Shown here: in pieces, positions 59,808 to 64,000 of the stretch
Position numbering within the stretch: position 1 is the first letter of the stretch
Layout of the letters: the number at the start of each line of letters is the position of its first letter
Source of the DNA: CABZJG01 sp902512685
GTDB lineage: Bacteria; Pseudomonadota; Alphaproteobacteria; Rhodobacterales; Rhodobacteraceae
Length of the DNA: 64,000 bases
Direction of reading: 5' to 3'
Assembly: GCA_051201605.1 (NCBI GenBank)
Contig: CP179201.1
Location: 3,782,001 to 3,846,000, forward strand
The notes under the pieces: generated by a model
What the model was told of the DNA's origin: nothing
The model's database searches: none
Seen by the model: only the letters and a program-made list of their open reading frames with translations
Program-made: the position numbers and the translations under genes

Positions 59808-61289
59808 ATGAGCCGGCGGTTTAACAGGCGCCAGATTGCAGCGCTGCTGACCGGGATGGCTGCGGCAGGGCCGTCTTGGGCGACGCCGCCGCAAGTGTCG
59901 CTGCGCCCAAAAATGCGCCCCCTGCTGCCGCCCAAATCACCGATCCGAAATTTTTTTGAAAAATCCGGCTTGAAGGGCGAGTTCGGCTGCGCGGCGGCTG
60001 CACTGGCAGACGGGCGCTTGCTCTCTGCGGAAAACCAAACCCAAGGCTTTGCGCCGGCCAGCGTGGCCAAAACCATTACCGCCGCCTATGCGCTTTATCA
60101 TCTAGGGGCGGATTACCGGTTTCGCACCGAACTGGCGATGACCGGCACGCTCACAGATGGGGTGCTTGACGGTGATCTTATATTAATCGGCGGCGGCGAT
60201 CCCACCCTGACCACAGACCGTTTGGCTGAGCTTGCCAAGGCACTTTCCTCAACTGGCATCACACAAATCACGGGGCAGTTTCTCTATCATCATGGCGGCT
60301 TTTCACCGGTGCATCAAATTGATCCCGATCAGCCGATCCATCTGGGATATAATCCATCGGTGGCGGGGCTTAATTTGAATTTCAACCGGGTGTTTTTTGA
60401 ATGGACGCGAAACGGCCAAAGCTATGATTTCAAACTTGAAGCCCGTGACCTGCAGTTTCGCCCCAAGGCCAACACTGTTCGAATGACCTCTGAGCGCCGC
60501 GGGATGGAAGTGTTTAAATACGCCCAAACCCCTGAGCTTGAAAACTGGTCCGTGGCGCGCAGCGCATTGGGCAAAGGCGGCGGCCGCTGGCTGCCCGTGC
60601 GGCGCCCCGGCACCTATACGGCCGATGTGTTTCACATTCTTGCACGGCATTACGGGGTTGCCCTTCCAACGCCACAAGAAGCCATGCGCCTACAGGCGCA
60701 TCGCCGGCTTTGCCACATCGACAGCGCGCCGTTGTCCGAGATTTTGGTTGATATGCTGAAGCATTCGGTAAACTTAACCGCCGAAGGCTTGGGGCGGGCG
60801 GCCACGCGGCAATCGGGAGGCGATTATTCAACCCTCAAAACTTCAGCGCGTCATATGCAGGAGTGGGCGGCACGGCAGCTTAACATGCCAGATGCGCAGT
60901 TTGTTGACCATTCAGGGCTGGGCGATCGGGCGCGGATCACTGCGCAAGATATGGTGTGCGCTCTGGTGGCTGCGCAACAGCTTATGCCAAGTTTTCCTGC
61001 GCTGCTGCGGCGCATCAAGCCGCGCGATACCAGCGGCAATCTGGATCGCAATTCCACAGCCGTAATTCACGCAAAAACCGGCACATTGCATTTTGTCAGT
61101 GCGCTGGCCGGCTATGTCAGCAGCGGGGTCGACACCCCCTATGCGTTTGCGGTTTTTACGCAAAACCTTGAGCGCCGCGCGCGGTTGACCATCTGGCAAC
61201 GCGAAAGCTCGAAAGCGGCAGATTATTGGAACCAAAGGGCGCGCTATGTACAATATGTTCTGCTTGCCCGTTGGTCAAAACGCGGATAA
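59808..61289 (+). CDS. dacB: D-alanyl-D-alanine carboxypeptidase/endopeptidase, PBP4 type (493 aa)
   Basis: Periplasmic penicillin-binding protein that trims peptidoglycan peptides. The N-terminal segment is a Tat-like or Sec signal ('SRRFNRRQIAALLTGMAAAGPSWA'). Active-site motifs: SxxK 'PASVAKT' (Ser85, Lys88), SxN 'KHSVNLTAE' and KTG 'HAKTGTLHFV'. Length is typical of the PBP4/S13 family. It follows nadD by 19 bp. Confidence 0.93.
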   Translation: MSRRFNRRQIAALLTGMAAAGPSWATPPQVSLRPKMRPLLPPKSPIRNFFEKSGLKGEFGCAAAALADGRLLSAENQTQGFAPASVAKTITAAYALYHLGADYRFRTELAMTGTLTDGVLDGDLILIGGGDPTLTTDRLAELAKALSSTGITQITGQFLYHHGGFSPVHQIDPDQPIHLGYNPSVAGLNLNFNRVFFEWTRNGQSYDFKLEARDLQFRPKANTVRMTSERRGMEVFKYAQTPELENWSVARSALGKGGGRWLPVRRPGTYTADVFHILARHYGVALPTPQEAMRLQAHRRLCHIDSAPLSEILVDMLKHSVNLTAEGLGRAATRQSGGDYSTLKTSARHMQEWAARQLNMPDAQFVDHSGLGDRARITAQDMVCALVAAQQLMPSFPALLRRIKPRDTSGNLDRNSTAVIHAKTGTLHFVSALAGYVSSGVDTPYAFAVFTQNLERRARLTIWQRESSKAADYWNQRARYVQYVLLARWSKRG

Positions 61290-61410
61290 GACCCAAGCGC
61301 TAATTTTTGCTTGCCTTTGCCGGCCGGACAGTTTTTGATGGTCTAAAATATTTTCGACGGAAATTTTATTTGGATGCGTGTAAGGCTCAATATCCATTTG
61401 GAACGCAGCA

Positions 61411-62313
61411 ATGATAAAAAGAATTATTCCCGCAGCGGCTTTGTCGTTTTTGATTATTGCGATTCTGGTCTATCAAACGCTTGATATATCTGCCAAACCG
61501 CGACTGCGCTATCACGAGGTGACAGGCGTCAAACCCCTGTCTTTGCTTTCGGCAACAAAATCTGCCGGCCAATCCAAAGCCCGTATCGGCAGCTCGGGCA
61601 CGTAGCGAACCCTGTCGGGCAATGGCATACCCGTGCATCAGGTCGGGGCCTTTCCAAACCCAGGAAATCCGAACAGCATTGCCGCGCAAACCGTCACATT
61701 GCGCATGCCGATGCAGCCCAAATTTGCAGCACAGCCGCGTGCGCTGAGTTTTGGTTGGAATTTTGGGGTGTCGGTTGAGGGGGTAGTGTTTGATCCGCTG
61801 GCAGCCGAGTTTTGGCATGGCGATCCCCAGTCCGGCTGGTCCTATAAAGCGCTTGGCGGCACAATTGCGCTGGGGCTGGATGAAAACTATGCCCATGTGC
61901 AGCCCACGGGCAGCTATCATTATCACGGCATCCCGTTTGGGCTTTTAGAACTGGCCGGTTGGTCGGATGAAACCCACTCGCCGCTGGTGGGCTATGCTGC
62001 GGACGGGTTTCCGATTTACGCATTAAACGGAATTATCGATGGTGCGCTGGCCACGGCGCGCGCATCCTACCAGCTTAAATCGGGTCAACGGCCGGGCGGC
62101 GATCAACCCGGAGGCGCCTATGACGGCACATTTCTGGAAGATTTTGAATATGTAGAAGGGGCTGGGAATTTAGATCAATGCAATGGCGCATGGACCGTTT
62201 CAGCCGAGTTTCCCAGTGGCACTTATGCCTATTTTCTAACCCACGACTATCCGGTCATCCCACGCTGTTTTAAAGGCACGCCGGATGATAGCTTTCGGTT
62301 TGCCCAGCGCTAG
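61411..62313 (+). pseudogene. YHYH-domain exported protein interrupted by an in-frame TAG
   Basis: From ATG 61411 the frame encodes a signal anchor ('IIPAAALSFLIIAILVYQTL') and runs to TAG at 61603-61605. It then continues in the same frame through 'RTLSGNGIPVHQVGAFPNPGNPN' to the diagnostic 'GSYHYHGIPFG', 'DGFPIYA' and 'LDQCNGAW' of the YHYH domain, ending at 62313. CAG (Gln) to TAG is the simplest explanation. Without the stop the protein would be 300 residues, normal for the family. The domain probably binds metal through its His residues; function is not established. The downstream half starting at 61633 would lack the export signal. Confidence 0.85.
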
Positions 62314-62319
62314 GGTGGA

Positions 62320-62745
62320 TTAAAGGGTCAAATGCCGCGCCCTTGCGCCGCGCTCGATCGCGGCCGCATGCAGCCGGTCAATGGTCAACTGATAACGCAT
62401 TTCTTCCAATAGCCGCAGTTCAGGCTCGCGGATAATACCGTCTGCTGCGGCCACATCACAGCACAGAGCATAAGCGGTTTCATAAAGCTCTTGCGGCAGG
62501 TTGGCCTTGACCAAACCAAACAGCGCATCCAGACCGTCTTCTTGCTCAAAAAGGTCAAACACCACCTGCGACATGATGTTGAGCCGGTCGATATCATATT
62601 GTGCAAAAATCGGCAGGTTGTTGACTGTGGATTGAATTTTGACCAGTTCAGCGGTCAGAATGTTTTCATCTGAAGCCGATACGGCCATCATCAACACCAC
62701 AAGACAATCCTGCGGTGTCATCACATGGGCAAGGTCTTGGGTCAA
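62320..62745 (-). CDS. TerB-family protein (about 141 aa)
   Basis: All-helical TerB-like protein, a family named for tellurite resistance but widespread with unclear function. The pattern is 'CLVVLMMAVSASDENILTAELVKIQSTV', later 'CCDVAAADGIIREPELRLLEEMRYQL', with acidic 'SASDE' and 'AADG' sites in the two halves. The start is uncertain. I prefer TTG 62745, which has AAAGGTGG just upstream. ATG 62721 is shorter. GTG 62817 would be 24 residues longer and leave only 46 bp to the divergent lysK. It ends 6 bp from the YHYH gene, convergently. Confidence 0.8.
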   Translation of the reverse strand: MTQDLAHVMTPQDCLVVLMMAVSASDENILTAELVKIQSTVNNLPIFAQYDIDRLNIMSQVVFDLFEQEDGLDALFGLVKANLPQELYETAYALCCDVAAADGIIREPELRLLEEMRYQLTIDRLHAAAIERGARARHLTL

Positions 62746-62863
62746 AATAGCCACCTTTGTTTGTGTTTGTTGCAGTGGAGAATATTGACCTATCTTACTG
62801 CTGGCAATAGTAAGCACGTAAATGTGACACAGATCGTGTTACAGATAAATTCGGAGAAACGAT

Positions 62864-64000
62864 ATGTCTGATCTGCGCGACGCTACGCTCAGCGCAAAAG
62901 CCTGGCCCTTTGAAGAGGCGCGGCGGGTGCTGAAACGCTATCAAAAAGCGCCGCCGGAAAAGGGCTATGTGCTGTTTCAGACCGGCTATGGGCCGTCGGG
63001 CCTGCCGCATATCGGCACCTTCGGGGAAGTTGCGCGCACTACAATGGTGATGCGGGCGTTTCGCGAAATTAGCGATATTCCCACCAAACTGATTTGTTTT
63101 TCCGATGATCTGGACGGCATGCGCAAAGTGCCGGGCAATATCCCGAACCCCGAAAAACTTGAACCCTTTTTGCAAATGCCGCTGACATCGGTGCCCGATC
63201 CCTTTGGCACCTATGACAGCTTTGGCCATCACAACAACGCCATGCTGCGACGGTTTCTGGACACTTTTGGTTTTGAGTATGAATTTTACTCGGCCACCGA
63301 TTTTTACGGCTCAGGCCGCTTTGACACCGTCTTGTTGAAGGCGGCAGAAAAATATGACGAGATCATGGAAGTGATGCTGGCCAGTTTGCGCGAAGAGCGC
63401 CGCCAGAGCTATTCCATCTTCCTGCCCATCCATCCCGACACCGGCCGCGTGCTCTATGTGCCCATGAAGCACGTTGATGCCGCCAAAGGGACGATCACCT
63501 TTGACGACCAGGATGGGGTTGAGCACACGCTACCGGTCACGGGCGGCAATGTGAAACTGCAATGGAAGCCGGATTTTGGCGCCCGCTGGGCCGCCCTTGG
63601 CGTGGACTTTGAAATGTATGGCAAAGATCATTCCACCAACACCGCCATCTATGACAAAATTTGCCGCATCCTTGGCCACCGCGCGCCCGAGCATTTTTCA
63701 TATGAGCTGTTCTTGGATGAAAACGGGCATAAAATTTCCAAAACGTCGGGCAATGGCGTGTCGATTGACGAATGGCTGACCTATGCCAATACCGAAAGCC
63801 TTTCGTATTTCATGTACCTTAAGCCCAAAACCGCAAAGCGGATGCATTTTGATGTGATCCCGAAAGCGATGGATGAGTATCAACAGCAGCTGCGCGCCTA
63901 TGCAGGTCAGGATACCAAAGCGCGGCTGAACAATCCGGTGTTTCATATTCACGGCCACAATGTGCCAGCGCCAGATATGGTTATATCGTTTAGCATGCTG
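62864..64000 (+). CDS. lysK: Class I lysyl-tRNA synthetase, 3' end beyond window
   Basis: Charges tRNA-Lys with lysine. This is the class I type common in alphaproteobacteria and archaea and unrelated to class II LysS. Visible motifs: HIGH-type 'GYGPSGLPHIGTFGEVART' and KMSKS-type 'GHKISKTSGNG', with 'DDLDGMRKVP' and 'YGKDHSTNTAIYDKI' between. About 379 codons are present and the frame is open at the right edge. The ATG at 62864 follows CGGAGAAA. It is divergent from the TerB-like gene. Confidence 0.95.
   Translation, partial: MSDLRDATLSAKAWPFEEARRVLKRYQKAPPEKGYVLFQTGYGPSGLPHIGTFGEVARTTMVMRAFREISDIPTKLICFSDDLDGMRKVPGNIPNPEKLEPFLQMPLTSVPDPFGTYDSFGHHNNAMLRRFLDTFGFEYEFYSATDFYGSGRFDTVLLKAAEKYDEIMEVMLASLREERRQSYSIFLPIHPDTGRVLYVPMKHVDAAKGTITFDDQDGVEHTLPVTGGNVKLQWKPDFGARWAALGVDFEMYGKDHSTNTAIYDKICRILGHRAPEHFSYELFLDENGHKISKTSGNGVSIDEWLTYANTESLSYFMYLKPKTAKRMHFDVIPKAMDEYQQQLRAYAGQDTKARLNNPVFHIHGHNVPAPDMVISFSML

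Overview
The window looks like an alphaproteobacterial chromosome, probably Rhodobacterales / marine Roseobacter group. This rests on protein resemblance (class I LysK, adenine deaminase, EttA, TerB-like protein, entericidin-like lipoproteins) and is inference, not a phylogeny. It has two halves of different character. Positions 1 to about 50,800 are AT-richer, almost all on the minus strand, and hold a type I secretion (T1SS) locus with enormous repetitive cargo genes and insertion sequences. From about 51,200 to the right edge the DNA is visibly more GC-rich and carries ordinary core and accessory genes. An initiator tRNA-Met gene sits at the junction.

T1SS locus, read in the direction of transcription (right to left). 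An intact IS3-family element (49584-50814) lies about 100 bp upstream of a tight operon: a TolC-like lipoprotein, a LapB/LssB-type ABC exporter with a degenerate C39-like domain, and a HlyD-type adaptor. Next is a nested insertion: an old IS1595-family element split by an IS5-family element. Then comes a gene for an 8973-residue RTX protein (15049-41970). Its C-terminal third is a 10.2-kb array of 25 near-identical 107-residue units, 13 of them followed by a 56-residue insert. After an intrinsic terminator there is a three-gene cassette: two DUF6447-like small proteins and a 188-residue protein of unknown function. A second giant gene follows (3438 residues, 3069-13385), and 11 bp further on a third large gene runs off the left edge (1-3057). 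The third gene encodes a tryptophan-rich repeat protein built on an 'EIRDG.W..(V/I)AR' motif that I do not recognise.

The two giants are paralogues at their N-termini. Each has a domain of about 90-100 residues, a basic 'NKKG' patch, a hydrophobic stretch and a perfect lipobox-like LAAC|GGG (Cys109 and Cys120), followed by homologous beta-rich repeats. They end in similar residues (TIDVI and STDFI), though only the larger has a classical RTX block. My reading is a surface-adhesin system: a T1SS exports very long proteins that may be tethered at the N-terminus, and repeat number changes by unequal recombination. No LapD/LapG-like release genes are in the window.

Right half: tRNA-fMet, adenine deaminase, an orphan BrnA-like antitoxin gene, a frameshifted aminoglycoside-phosphotransferase-like gene flanked by a degenerate copy of the brnA-like 3' end, small ferredoxin-fold-like proteins, a GFA-family protein, two entericidin-like lipoprotein sequences, ettA, nadD-dacB, a YHYH-domain gene with an in-frame stop, a TerB-like gene, and the start of lysK. 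Several genes here carry single disabling lesions. That means either mild gene decay or sequence errors, and reads would decide which.
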